Source of the DNA: Argentina anserina
Lineage: Eukaryota; Streptophyta; Magnoliopsida; Rosales; Rosaceae
NCBI RefSeq assembly: GCF_933775445.1
Contig: NC_065876.1
Location: 5,580,001-5,644,000, forward strand
Reading direction: 5' to 3'
DNA length: 64,000 nt
Shown: positions 1 through 11,969 of the stretch, in pieces
Layout: each line of letters begins with the position of its first letter
How positions within the stretch are numbered: position 1 is the first letter of the stretch
Position numbers and translations under genes: made by a program
The notes under the pieces: model-generated
Database searches by the model: none
Told to the model about the DNA's origin: nothing
What the model saw: only the letters and a program-made list of their open reading frames with translations

Positions 1-95
1 TATAATCCAATGTTCATCTGAAACATTGATCGGAGCTCCCCTCCTCTTGTGCTTGTTCCGTTAATCAGAGGACGATTTGATTCACCGGCTTAGCT

Positions 96-3000
96 ATGGC
101 AACGAGATTCAGCAACAGAGAAAGCAAAAGGCCTACACCACTAACCATGCAGCAGCAAAACAAGAAACCAGCTGCAGAGATCCGACGTAAACAGCAACCG
201 CAACAAGTTGCAGACCTTACAGACTTCATGAACGACATGTTCTTCGGCACCGTCAGCACCGAAACCAAATCTTATAACTTGACCGGAGACCAAGACGACT
301 ACATGGCGGACAGTCCGAATAGCAGCACCGCCACTACCCCTACTAGTTCAACCAGTACTCCGACCAGTGCTACTTCTAAGACAACTAGTAACAGCAAAAT
401 GACTCAAGAATGGCTAGAAGAGGCTAGGCGCATTGTCGCGTCTTCCCCTTCCCGCAGTAACTCACCTTCTCGGTTAGCCACAGGCTCGCCGAGGTTTGCA
501 GCATCCCCGGGCCAGGCTGCTAGGTTATCCTTCTCGTCGGCACTTGATCGCAGAGACCCGCTCTCTAGGTCAGCTAGAAGGTATGTAATTTCTATCCTAA
601 TGTAGCATGCACGTTATGCTACCAGATTGTTGATATGATATAAGGAAAATTATCACGTACTCTAGCTAACCGAAATAAATAACAGGAATAAAGCTACAGA
701 GAGCTTGAGCGGAGAGATATTATCGAAGACCACAGCGAAGCACAGCCGGAACAGGTCGGAAGTAGCACAAAATAGTACACCAATTTCCCCTGCTTCGCCA
801 CAAGATGCTTCTTCTCCTGCGGCGGCGGTACACAAGTGGTTTTCCAATATCCTCAAGCCTGCCAGTCAGGCTCACCAAGAACCCTGCCAGCCGCGGCCAA
901 ATTCCCATCCTACCCCTCAAATTGTTACTCCCCGCCAACCGGGGCCACGTAGGTCGCGGTTCCAGAACGATCCTTCGTCACCTCGCCCGCATGGGATACC
1001 TATCCCTTCCCGCCGGACATTTCAAAGTCCATCAGCAACACCTGATAATAAGTTGCTCTCTCCGCCTAGAGACCTCGTCCCTTCGGCCCACCGGAGGTCC
1101 ATATCGTCGTCTACTTGCTCTATTGAGAAGGCAGCCATAAAGTCTAGTGCAGTGGGTTGGCCAAAGGATGAAGCTCAAGCTCAAGATCAAGGAGGAAGCA
1201 TTGATGATCTCAATGGGTTTCTCAAAGAACAAAGAATAAAAATTAAGAAAATATTGGATGATCAAGTTAATTCCAAGGCTAGAATCGTGCTTTCTGATCC
1301 TTCCAATAGTAAGTCCTTTCAAGTTTAACAACTAACATGTTATGTATGTTCATTTGATTTAAATTTTGATCATATATGATGTGATAGTTGATGTGTTAGT
1401 TCACTTGATTGACTATATTATTTAATGTGATAAGTGAACAATGTGTACCGTTTATTATATTTCTTTTATGATAACAGGAAATTATACATTTGTTGTGATT
1501 CTTTTTTTTCAAGTTAACATCATGAATTCTAATGACAGTACCAATAATGTGTCATTGCATGACATTGGAAATGCAGGTACAAGTACAATGGTTGCAGCAA
1601 TATGTTATGCATGGCTATTGGAGAACAGAGTGAGGAAGGAAAAGAAGAAGAGTAAAGCATGGAATGATAACGATGACAAGGAGCAATATGTTGTGGTTCC
1701 TGTGATGAATGTGAAGAGAGGGAGGATGTGGAAGCAAAGAGAGGCTGCTTGGCTATTTTATCATGTTGGCCTTGATGTCACTTCGTTACTCTTTTCTGAT
1801 GAAGTAAGTACTTTTTATGTGCTTGTCTGCTTTGGTATTTCTTTGTGCTCATCTGCTTTGGCACAAGGCCTAAATGCTACAAGTTACTTGATTTTGTTGG
1901 CGCAATTTGATTGCAGGTGGATTTAGAGACACTAATGATGGCTGGCAAGTTGAATATTCTTGTAACCGGGCAAGATGTCCTGAGAAATAACGGCGAGGTT
2001 GGATCTCAGTGCACCATTCTTACAGATAATTACTGTGAAGATGCCTATGATCTACTTGATAACCCTTTGCTCAAGAAACTCCTGGTATATATTTACTTTA
2101 CACTAGCTCCCTGGAGAAAAAGCATTTCTTTTCTCCTGTTAATTAGGATTTTCAGGGACTTAATTTCTTGTGTTGCAGCTTGGAGGTATATTGTTAGACA
2201 CTCAAAATTTGAAAGCATCAGGTCAATTGTCTATGACAAGAGACGCAGAGGCAGTGCAGTTGCTTTTAGTTGGCTTGCCATCCAATTACCGGAATGCACT
2301 CTTCGATCAATGTACCAATTTCCAAGATTCTTTCTCTAGCTAGATCATCAATCAAAATCTGTTGCAATTCTCAAAAAAAAAAAAAAAAAGGTTGCTTGTA
2401 CAAGTCGAGTCTAGTAATTTTGATTAAAATTAATCTTTTTGGTGTTCTCTATGATCAGTGACACAACATCAGGGAGACAGTTCCTTTCTTGAGGCTTTGA
2501 GGCATAATTATGGGAAGTCTCCTAATGGAAGTAAGCTAACTCATACATACATTTTATATTCTTTTACATTAGGATCATTAGTTCACAACGTACAGTCCTA
2601 CAAAAGCCACAACCTTTACTTGATACTTCTTATAATGATCACAGGCAGTAGTGACTGTACAGAACATGTGAAGCAGCTGAAGGTTTCGGAGAGGAAATCA
2701 GCTTCTAATTCTCATCATGAAACGAATTTAATCAAAAATTCAGACAAGAATGCTCATGATGCCGCAAGAAATGCAAAAAGGGGCTCCCCAAAATCTGGTT
2801 AGACTACATTTTGTACCCTATCAGTCATATTTATAAATAGACTCACATATTCATTTTCTCCAGTCCTTAAGTAGCTTGGTGTAATTGAGAATTACTCCAC
2901 TACCAGGTCTTGGTTATAACTGGTGCAGTTTTCTACATATAACTGATACATGTGCTCCCCTTATGTACTAGTCTAAAATTCATCTATTTAAATCAAATTA

Positions 3001-3213
3001 ATATATATATATAAAAGAAGAATTCTTTATACAATGAACCTTGGTTTAATCCTGAAGGCTTTCACAAGTCACAACTGACAATTCAATTCATCCCTTGTAG
3101 CTAAACCACAAATCACAGCACCTTCGGCTCCACCGCTGAAACCGTCGCCTAGTCCCAACCGCGGAAAGAATCAGTTCTTCCTTGCAAAATGGTTTGGTTT
3201 TGGTAACAAATAA
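96..3213 (+). CDS. PRUNE/DHH-superfamily-like plant protein, 8 exons, 657 aa
   Basis: Exons 96-580, 686-1308, 1577-1803, 1917-2084, 2179-2311, 2459-2530, 2645-2797 and 3101-3213 join in frame through GT-AG introns to 657 residues. The first ~365 residues are Ser/Pro/Thr-rich and look disordered (for example WLEEARRIVASSPSRSNSPS near 130). The folded part (about 370-530) carries STSTMVAAICYAWLLENR, VVVPVMNVKRG, GEVGSQCTILTDNY (~471) and LGGILLDTQNL (~502). These match the order and spacing of PRUNE-type exopolyphosphatases (DHH superfamily). Where PRUNE has its DHH metal-binding motif, this protein reads LVTGQDVLRNN, so catalysis is doubtful. The tail ends KWFGFGNK. The exon structure is well supported. 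The family assignment is inferred from motifs, and the function is unknown. Confidence 0.8.
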
Positions 3214-4630
3214 GGGTACCATTCTATATCTTTTAATTGTAAATTTTCATCTAGCTAGAAGAACCTGCATTGATGAATGATGACATTAGGAGAACAAAAT
3301 TTCTCGAGTATCAGCTGATTCCATCAAGGGAGTATTTTGCTCATGCCAAAAGCTAAATCCTAAATTCCTTTTAGTTTCTTGGAAAAGGAAGATATGGAAA
3401 CACTTCATAGAGCGAATGTAGAACGTTCTTGTGTCAATGTGCCTATGCCTATATATTATTGTATTTGTCAAATACAATAAGGTTTGGAGTTGCTAGTGGA
3501 CTTGGTATACTATTGTCTTTTTATATAAAAAATTTTATGACAGAACTTGATATAGTATTGGTAACATCAGCTCATGCTGTACATGCATTACAACTGTGGT
3601 TTTATATCTCATTGTTGTTCTTGTTCACATGCACTTTGTTTTCTTCAAATTAAAAATGCTTTGTCCCTCTCTACAAGAAGTCAAGAACACTATTAAGTGT
3701 ATCATGTTTTAAAATTCTCCAGGCCTGTAGTAAACGTTGAAAGTGGTTAATGTCATTTTTGACTCATGTGGTGTGCCATTTCAGAGTTGATTATATTCTC
3801 CTCCCTATGCTCTCCCATATGCTATGAACACAGCAGTGAAATGATGCATCTTCTGTGGTTAAAGGCAAAGTTTTCGTTAGGAACTAAGCATTGAAGGACT
3901 AGTTTCTACAGAGTTATTGGCAGTCAAAATTGCATAATCAGAATAGCTGAAAATGTCCAATCATATTCTATAGGTGGAAAGTAAATCCATGTCTTTTAAC
4001 CTCCTTCGATCCAAAGATGCCCTTCTTTGTGTTTTTCCAGTTTTTATTTCAAATGGGAAGGTGGTAAGGTCAAAAGTATTAAGCAAAGCAAGGAAAAAAG
4101 AGCATAAGAAAGATAAAGAAAAACTGTTGCAAGTTGCCAATTAGTGACTCAATCATCATCAACTAACAGCTCCTCTTCCATCTGTCACTTGTATATATAT
4201 GACCATCTTATACACGTACAGATACAGACACATCCAGTAACCTTTGAACATGTTGTCTACTTTTCTTATATATAAAAACTTTGGAGCCATTAGCCATACA
4301 TGGTTTCGTACACAGAGTTAGAAAGAAACTACCTACTGCTCAATTATCAAGATCAGATCAAGAAAGAGAAATAGAGAGGGTTGTATATATATAAACAAAC
4401 AGATCGATGTAGATGCCTCAAGATGGAGAAAAATTATTGAGCATGTATATGATGTTACAATCTGTCTTTGTCCAATATGCCCATTTCTTCATTCCCAGCT
4501 GTAATTAACTTCCCAACCCTTGTTGTCCCCACTTCCTTCCTTCTCAATCCAACATGCATCTTCACCATTCCATGATGTCCCATCTCCCATTTCCTAATGA
4601 CCCTTTTCATTTGCCTGCCTCATTCTTTAG

Positions 4631-4650
4631 ATGACGATGATGATGATGAT
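4631..4650. repeat. GAT microsatellite
   Basis: A short run of ATGACGATGATGATGATGAT repeats the GAT triplet about six times, with one interruption. It lies outside any coding exon. Confidence 0.8.
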
Positions 4651-4672
4651 ACTAATCGAACACATGGTTTGA

Positions 4673-4774
4673 TTGGCAGTGCTTCTATAACTCATAAAAC
4701 ACTTTTAACTATTTCTGTCAAAGCGTTTATGAGTATGCGAAACACTCTTTGAGCACTTCCAAAAGCATTGCCAA
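4673..4774. mobile_element. Short MITE-like inverted-repeat element (102 bp)
   Basis: The stretch starts TTGGCAGTGCTT and ends AAGCATTGCCAA, so the ends form an imperfect terminal inverted repeat of about 12 bp with one mismatch. The interior contains further CACTT/AAGTG half-sites typical of small plant hAT-type MITEs. No matching 8-bp target duplication is visible, so the class is inferred from the ends only. Confidence 0.5.
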
Positions 4775-4801
4775 GGGGCCCATCATGATATTCGATTCCT
4801 C

Positions 4802-5776
4802 TCATTCGACCTTCCAAGCATAAAGAAACAAGCAAAACTCAGAAGAGCCAGTACTTGCATTAAGCCCTTCTAGTGAACCACAGCTTGTCTGGGAAGACAG
4901 TGTTGATGACAAGGAAGACGAAGGCGGCGACGAAGAAGATGATCTAGACAGTGGTGATACAGATGTGGAAGGCAAGATTGGTTTGAAAATAAACAATGCA
5001 TGTCTTAAACCAGGACTAAACAGCCAGTCATGAACATCCCAATACACCTCTATTCTCAACTTATTGATATGAATTGACTCATTACCTCTGAACTTCCACT
5101 GAAGGTGTTTGACATGAACCACCAAATGCCCATCCACTCTAATCTCCAGCTCTGGCTCAACCCCATTTGCTGAATTGCCAGCATTGCCCAAATTCGCTGC
5201 TCTGTTCTTGCACTCAATAGAGATTTCATGTAGCCTGCCTTTCTCATAAAACTTGGCCTTTGTGGTAAACTTTTTCTTGCCAAAGATGTGTTCTTTTTTA
5301 GAAACCAAAATAGGGTCAATCAAAGCAGGCCTAAACCCTGTCTTCTTATACGCATCTTTCTTAAGATCACCAAGAAGTAACACAACCTCTTCCTCACAGA
5401 CAACTGCAACATAGTACTCAGACTTTGGTTCAGTTCCGCCATTAAACTTTGCAGCCTTGAGATCCCAGAAAATGTCAACTGTTTTCCCGTTGACCTGAAA
5501 CCGCTTCGAGCCTTGTTTCCTCCAGAAGTACCATGGCTTGAGCTCAACTTTGCATGAATGGTGATTCTCTCCATCCGGACCCTCCACAGAGACTGAGAGG
5601 CCATGAAGCATGAGGTTCTTGCACCATGTGATCGTGATCAAGCGGCTCTGGCCAGCAAGCTTGGCTCTGTAGACAGACATGTAGACACTGTGGCCTGACC
5701 TGGTCACAGCTGAGGCATCATCACTGAGCTTCTCAGCTGAAGAAAAGCAAGCAGGGATGCTAATGTGGTCTTGCAT
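4802..5776 (-). CDS. DUF868 family protein, intronless, 324 aa
   Basis: A single uninterrupted reading frame encodes a plant DUF868 protein. Family hallmarks are the N-terminus MQDHISIPACFSSAEKLSDD, LITITWCKNLMLHGLSVSVEG, the WYFWRKQGSKRF segment, VDIFWDLKAAKF, and EIRVDGHLVVHVKHLQWKFRGNE with the closing VYWDVHDWLF. The C-terminus is a low-complexity Ser-rich tail (about residues 265-300). The frame is open 30 codons further upstream (to 5866), but the Met at 5776 is preferred because family members begin MQD. The biochemical role of DUF868 is unknown. It lies tail-to-tail with the PRUNE-like gene. Confidence 0.9.
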   Translation of the reverse strand: MQDHISIPACFSSAEKLSDDASAVTRSGHSVYMSVYRAKLAGQSRLITITWCKNLMLHGLSVSVEGPDGENHHSCKVELKPWYFWRKQGSKRFQVNGKTVDIFWDLKAAKFNGGTEPKSEYYVAVVCEEEVVLLLGDLKKDAYKKTGFRPALIDPILVSKKEHIFGKKKFTTKAKFYEKGRLHEISIECKNRAANLGNAGNSANGVEPELEIRVDGHLVVHVKHLQWKFRGNESIHINKLRIEVYWDVHDWLFSPGLRHALFIFKPILPSTSVSPLSRSSSSSPPSSSLSSTLSSQTSCGSLEGLNASTGSSEFCLFLYAWKVE

Positions 5777-6492
5777 AGTGTGAGAAGTTGAGAGTAGAGG
5801 GAGGGAAACAAATTGGAGAGATTGTTGGATTGTGAAATCTGAGAGTAGAGGGAATTTTAATAACACGAGAGATCTTAGTCACAAGATGGGTGAGTCACAG
5901 ATGCTGCCAGAGGGAGTTCTTTGGCTGCATTCATGGGATTTATTAAATTGAATTCCAAACTGGCAGATAGACTGGCAGTGAATGAGGGAAGAACCAACCT
6001 TTTATATTCTATTACCTGCTGGATTTGGATTGGATTCTATTTAAATTGGGTTTCTTTATATGATATTATAAAGTTTTCTCCTTTTGATTTACCAGACAGC
6101 TTTAGTGAATCCTAGGTGGGTTTTGCTTCTGCTGCACTTTAAAATCACTTGGTTCTGTACATATGGTTAGTAGCAGAGAAAGGCCATTTATACACACACC
6201 AGATTTCTAGCTAAGCTATACAATGATCAGTCAAATCTAAAGGGAATTGTGCTCTTCAATGTGGGTCTTGATGATTGTTTAGTGTTTGAATAAGTGATCA
6301 TCAAAGTTTTGATGGAGGAGAAGTAAAGTTTAGAACTTTGCGTTCAAGATGGTGTAGGAGAGGGAATCTCGGGGTGGAGACAATTGCAGTCTTGCAGAGT
6401 AAAATGTCTGAGAATTTCTATTAATGTTGCAGCTGCAGATCTGGTCCAGCCCTCTCTAGCTGTGTCATGCAGCACCATCTGTATATAGCTGC
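5777..6492. other. Intergenic: DUF868 promoter side
   Basis: This is the 5' flank of the minus-strand DUF868 gene, up to the target duplication of the hAT-like element. It is AT-rich with no recognisable gene or RNA. Promoter elements for the DUF868 gene should lie here, but none is distinctive enough to call. Confidence 0.4.
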
Positions 6493-7378
6493 CAAGGCCG
6501 GTCCTAAACATTTAAAGGCCATCGCAAAATTTGAAATGAGACTTAAGCACCTCTATTTTAGTTAAAAATTTACAAATGTGATATACACATTAGACTATAA
6601 AAATTCAACGGTAGAGATGCGAAAATTTAAGTGAGAAGTTGGTCAAGTGACCTATCTTTTTTTAAACAAAAAAAAGATTCTTCTCTAGAAAAATTATTTA
6701 ATTCTTCATTGGAAATTTTCTCTAAATTAACGTCTTTATTGATTATATTTTGTAGTTTCTTAATAAGAAAGTATCAAGACCTCTTTTTTTAGATTAAACC
6801 AATTCATATGTTCTTCTCTTTTTATAAGTTTGACAATTTAACAAAAATAAACGAGTCATGAAAGAGTTTTAGAGAATACAAAGGAAATATAAAAATTGTA
6901 AAAAATTAATGGATATTTTCTAGTATGAACCATTGAGAATTGTATAGGTAATTAACAAAAAAAGAATTATGGGTGAGTTTTTTTCGACAAAAAGAAAATA
7001 TTACAACTTGAAACCCCTAACACAAGTACACAACCACTACCCACTCAATCAAAAAAGAATTATGGGTGGGTTAGAGTGTTTGGTCATCACCCATTTTGTT
7101 AGCGATTTATAAGTAGGGGTTTCTAGTTGATTAGAAAAAATGTGAGTGTTAGCATGTAATGGGTCTTGAACCCAAGATGTCTGCTAACTTAGCCAAGAAT
7201 AAATAAGCTCCCTTGTCAATTGGACATAAGTACTTAATACATCTATCTAATTGATTTTAAAATGTATTTATTACAATTTTATTTTTGTAAAAAAATCCCA
7301 CTTCAGAGCTTTTGTCGGATTGGGGATCTTGTGCGACCGCACCAGTGGCACTCGCCCATGGCCGGCCCTGATAGCTGC
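6485..7378. mobile_element. Non-autonomous hAT-like element (6493-7370) with 8-bp TSD
   Basis: The element runs from CAAGGCCGGTCCTAA at 6493 to GGCCGGCCCTG ending at 7370 (878 bp). Its ends form a short imperfect inverted repeat around GGGCCGG. The octamer ATAGCTGC flanks it on both sides (6485-6492 and 7371-7378), a perfect 8-bp target site duplication as made by hAT transposases. The interior is AT-rich with no transposase ORF, so movement would have depended on another copy. The boundaries are directly visible; the hAT class rests on the duplication length and the ends. Confidence 0.85.
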
Positions 7379-7538
7379 TCATTATTGTTGCAGTGTGCGC
7401 TGGATATTACCCCCCATATATATATATATTTGAAAAGTGAGTGAAAAAACAAAGCAAGGGATATAAAATGGGAGGAGACATATATGATTTATCTGCTGGG
7501 GGATGCATTATAGTTCAACCTCTTTCTGCAATGAAATA

Positions 7539-8740
7539 AGTTCACCATTAGTACTCAAACTATTGTGGTAAGATCAATGTAGTACCACAACTCTGAGTTG
7601 TACCAATGTAGTACCCAAACTTGTAATTCGCTATCAACGAAGGGTCTGAGCCCAATTTTCATTACGGCTCTGTTATCTTGGTCACGTGTAGGACACGTGA
7701 CCACAAAAAAAATTCAACAGCGGTACCCAAACTCTTGTGGCAAGGTCAATATAGTACCCAAACTCTGAGTTGTACCAATGTAGTACCCAAACTCATTTTT
7801 CGCTATTAATGAGGGGTCTGAGCCAATGTACGTCACAATTTCGTCCTATGGATTAAAATAAAAAGGGTATTTACTTAAATAACTATATGTGGGTTCTAAG
7901 ACCCTAAATAAGAAACTCTTACAGTAAATATCTAGAATTAAGAAACAACTTACAAATTAGGCAAAACACCAACCCATTCTCATTATGCTCCGGACACCTC
8001 ACTACCACAACATGGCATCAAGGAGCTCCACCTCCTCTCATCCCCACCGCCTCCTATTTCACCACCAACACCATCTTCGAGCTCCTCTACCTCTCCTTGG
8101 AACCCCCGATCCATTGACACATCATGATTGTTGACATTCACTCTGAGATTCTCGACCGCCGACCGCACCGCTTTACATGCCTCAAATGTCGTAGGTGGAG
8201 GGAGAGAAGGTCGTAGGTGGAGAATGTGAGGGAGACGATATTGTGGCTCAAGGCGGAGCTGCCGAGCTGGGAGAAGTCGTCATCGTGAGTGAAGAGTTTG
8301 GAAGAAACACAACCCGTAGTGTTGCTTTGCCTCAAAATCTGAGCTTAGAAATACAATGTGGAAGGAGTGAGAATGAAGGAGAAAGAGAAGAAAAGGAGAA
8401 AATACAAGAAGTTATGACACGTGACCCATAAGATGGAGTTGTGATAGAAATTGGCTTCAGACCCTTCGTTGATAGAGAAAGACGAGTGTGGGTACTACAT
8501 TGGTATAACTCAAAATTGGGGTACTACATTGATCTTGCCACAAGAGTTTGAGTACCGATGTTGAAATTTTTTTTGTAGTCACGTGCAAGACACGTGATCG
8601 AGATAACGAAGCCGTAACGAAAATTGGGCTCGGACCCTTCGTTGATAGCGAATTACAAGTTTGGGTACTACATTGGTACAACTCAGAATTATGGTACTAC
8701 ATTGACCTTGCCACAATAGTTTGGATACCGATGGCGAAAT
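7539..8740. mobile_element. Long-inverted-repeat DNA element (~1.2 kb)
   Basis: The left arm (7539 to about 7850) and right arm (about 8410-8740) are inverted copies over roughly 320 bp. Each arm has two direct copies of a unit built on GTACCCAAACTCTGAGTTGTACC, so the unit appears four times, two in each orientation. Each arm also holds CACGTG-centred sequence (TCACGTG...CACGTGA). Both outer ends abut a TA dinucleotide (7537-7538, 8741-8742), which weakly suggests a Tc1/Mariner-type duplication. A Mutator-like origin is also possible given the arm length. The 560-bp centre has no transposase. Confidence 0.7.
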
Positions 8741-8742
8741 TA

Positions 8743-9370
8743 ACTCTTCTACAATTTCAAAAAGATAAAAGAAGAAGGGGAAGAAATACTCCTAAAAAAT
8801 AAGAATCTTTTACTTAGATCATGCGGGAAGATTTGAGTCATTTAACTGGTTCAAAATGTTGATGGATGTAAAAGATTTCCTCAAGTTTTTTTACTAGAAT
8901 AACTCTAAATCGATAAGTGGTTAATTGCTCGAATGTTCATCTCATTGAGCATTCTCCTTTAATTCGAGGGGATTCGAGCTTCTCTCAAATGGAAACATTT
9001 ACATTATACCGAGTATATACACACATGAATACACATCATGCACTGTAAAATCTTCGATCAATTAACACCTTCTTATACAAATTCGACGTGCAAATTACAC
9101 GTTGATAATGATGTCAGTATTACTCGGCCCAAAGTTGCTATCGGGCTAAGGTCGTATTATTTGGGCCCCAAAATTAAAAGAGAAAAAGAAAGCCGAAGAG
9201 GAGAAGCTCCGAACATAAACCCCAATTCTGATACCACTGTGGGTTTAGGCGTCGTCGTCGGTAAGTTGAATCTCCGGTTCATTCTTTGTCTTCTCTACTT
9301 TGTAATTTCCCTCACTTTCTGAGCAACCCAACAAACCCATCTTGATTTTGCAGAGTCGAGCTTCATAAAA
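8743..9370. other. Intergenic and bL19 upstream region
   Basis: This holds the flank of the long-inverted-repeat element and then the promoter and 5' UTR of the bL19 gene. No independent gene is visible. Confidence 0.4.
9158..9167 (+). promoter_or_regulatory. Site II-like TGGGCCC element upstream of bL19
   Basis: The sequence TTTGGGCCCC lies about 205 bp before the start codon of the bL19 gene. TGGGCC/TGGGCT (site II) motifs are known TCP-bound promoter elements enriched upstream of plant ribosomal protein and mitochondrial genes, so the motif fits its neighbour. Function here is inferred. Confidence 0.4.
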
Positions 9371-11969
9371 ATGCAATCTTTGAGTGCTGGGATCCGATTT
9401 CTCCACAGGCAAACCTCAAAGATTGCTCATTTTAGTTCAACCGGAGCAAACCCATGTCGCGGCGGTATTGGGTTTAGTAGCTCCATAGCTTCCGATGGAG
9501 TTTGGTCTCTCTCCAAGTGTTCTTATCATTCATGGGCTGCATTTGTATGTTCTCGGATTGCTCTTTAATTTCCATTTGTCATCGTAAACTTTAGTTGTTC
9601 TTCTCTAATTGCTGTAAGGAGTGTGTAGTAGTTGAAGATTGAATTAAGTAATTGATGATTAGAGTGTTCTTACCTGATAAGAGTTTAGCTGTAGAATAAA
9701 CGTGTAAACTGAACCAAGGCATCACTTTGCAAAACCAATAGTCTCTATTATAGGATTTCAAAAATGAAATCAACTTATGCTGCTTCACTTCCCTGTATAG
9801 CCTCTTTTGTAATACCACCATCTGCTAATGCCTTTTCCCCCCATAAACTTGATCTGCCCTCTTAGAAAGCTTTGGGGCGTTATGAAAGACTTTATTTCTC
9901 TAGCAATTCTCTTTTTTAAAGGAAACTAGAGTCAACAATCTAGATGCAATAAAGTAAATATGCGGCAATGAAGTCATAAACTGTTTCATGTTCGCGTTCT
10001 GGCCATAAAGAATGTAGCTTTACAGATTGTTGGAACGGAAGTTCAGGCTTTCAGTACTTAAGTTGCTGTAGATTATTCTGCCTCACAGGCTTTGATTAGT
10101 GCCTCATTTATATATGTATGGCCTTCCTTGGTTCTTGCCAATGTTTTGAACAAAGATAATTGCTGATCATGGCCATGGTTATGTGGGGATTTTTCTTCTT
10201 CTTTGAGAACATGGTAAATGTTTGGCAACAATTAACAGAATCTAGTAGTTTTTTCTCTCAGGAGCTTTGTGAAGTTTTACAAGTTTGTTTTTGCAGAAAA
10301 GGGTTGAGAGAATTGAACTCTGAAGGACATTTAATTCTGTCTTCTTTGACTTAATATTCAATACAATGATTGTGTTTTGAAAATTTTGGGATTGTCTCTT
10401 CCACTGCTACTTCATTTGTGAATTTCTGTTGTTTTCTTGTTATATTCGAAGAAATTTGGTCCATAGTACAAGATATTGAGAAGCATTGTAGTGGGTGACA
10501 TTTGGAATTGTAGAAACATTGTAATCATTTCTTGTAATGCACTAGTTAATCTGAGTGTTTTTATTTATCTTATCTGTCATCATGTGGATTGTCTCTTGGT
10601 AGTGTTCATCATGGTCATAAGTTTGTGTAGAATTCATTTGAAGACCAAAGATTTTTTTTTCCTGTTTTTCTAAGCATAGACTTATTTGTGATGCTTATAT
10701 TGTTACTCTACCAGGCCAAAACGGGCTCTCAAACTGAGCCATTGACATGCTCAAGTACTGCCATGTTACTCAAGAATCCTCAACCAGGCCTGCTTCAACA
10801 GACAGCAATTTCACCACCTATCTTCAGCAGGTGCATGACAACAGTGGGTACTACTGTTGAATCAGCAACTCAAGATTCAACGACTGAGCATGCACCTTCC
10901 CGCATCAAATTTAAGAGGCTTGATAAAACTGCCAAGCACATAATGCAGGCATGCGTCTATTTTCTTGGCATTGGTGATAAGGAATAACAGATGATCTCTT
11001 GCTATGGTCAACGATTGTTTATTTTATGCCTTCCACAGATCCTAGATAAGGAAGCTGTACAGGAAGTGAGGGGGCAAAGAGAAATACCTGATATAAAGCC
11101 TGGTTATATTGTGCAACTCAGAGTGGTATGATATATTCTCCTTGATGTTATAGTGTTCTTTCTCTTGTAGATGCAAAATTGGAAATATGTCGGGAAACCA
11201 ACTTTTTTGTTCCCCTAAATAACATCCATATGCGAACAGGAAGTTCCAGACAACAAGCGCCGCGTTTCCGTCTTAAAAGGCATTGTGATAGCAAGACGTA
11301 ATGCTGGTCTGAACTCGACATTCAGACTCAGGAGGCTAGTTGCTGGAGTCGGGGTTGAATCACTTTTTCCACTGTAAGAAAATCCAGTGTTCTGTTTCCT
11401 ATTATGGCACTGTTTACTGTTTTGACACTGTAAAGTGTTTTTCTGTGGTTTTGTTAGTTGGATGTTGTAGGAGCAAGATGTATCCATTTACCCTAATATG
11501 TTCTTATTTCTGAACTACATTATGTATCAGATAGTTGTATAAAATCTGCATACGATTGCTATTAATTTCTGTTGGAACTTATTAATGGCTCAAATAAAGA
11601 GTTCCACATCTTGGAGCCTACAGTCTAATTGTCTATCACTTTCTTTAGGTTTATGTTTCTAGTGATTTATTAGTTCTTTCTTTTGTGTTTATCTCATTGT
11701 AAATTACAAGCTCTATTGAAGCCTGTGACTTGTATTTGTTGAAAGTTTGAACTCATGTTCTAAAGTTGTGTGTGGTTGCCTGTTCTTATCATTTGTTTTA
11801 TTATGTATTTTGCTCTTCAGTATCTCATCAATGACCACCGATTGCTGTTGTTGTGTATCACAGGTATTCACCTAACATAAAGGAGATAAAGATACTGGAC
11901 AAGAAGAAGGTGCGAAGGGCCAAACTTTACTATCTCAGGGACAAAATGAATGCACTCAAGAAGCATTAG
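9371..11969 (+). CDS. Organellar 50S ribosomal protein L19 (bL19), 5 exons, 244 aa
   Basis: Exons 9371-9544, 10715-10948, 11039-11125, 11240-11373 and 11864-11969 join to 244 codons plus stop. The first ~130 residues are a Ser/Arg-rich, acid-poor targeting region. The bacterial-type L19 domain follows: [57 protein letters not shown], and the basic end [19 protein letters not shown]. bL19 sits at the 30S-50S interface of organellar ribosomes. The presequence suggests mitochondria, though plastid targeting cannot be excluded by eye. Intron 2 begins GC rather than GT (10949), a GC-AG intron, because the flanking exons only join correctly at CAG|ATC. Confidence 0.92.

Larger units (their letters stand above)
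3214..4801. other. Intergenic, convergent spacer with a small MITE
   Basis: This is the 3' flank shared by the upstream gene and the minus-strand DUF868 gene. It is AT-rich with short TA runs. Apart from the GAT microsatellite (4631-4650) and the short inverted-repeat element at 4673-4774, I see no ORF with coding character and no RNA gene. Confidence 0.5.

Noticed and set aside
8195..8431. Acidic 78-codon frame in the centre of the long-inverted-repeat element
   Set aside because: It has no similarity to a transposase or other protein, and opposing frames of similar length exist on the other strand.
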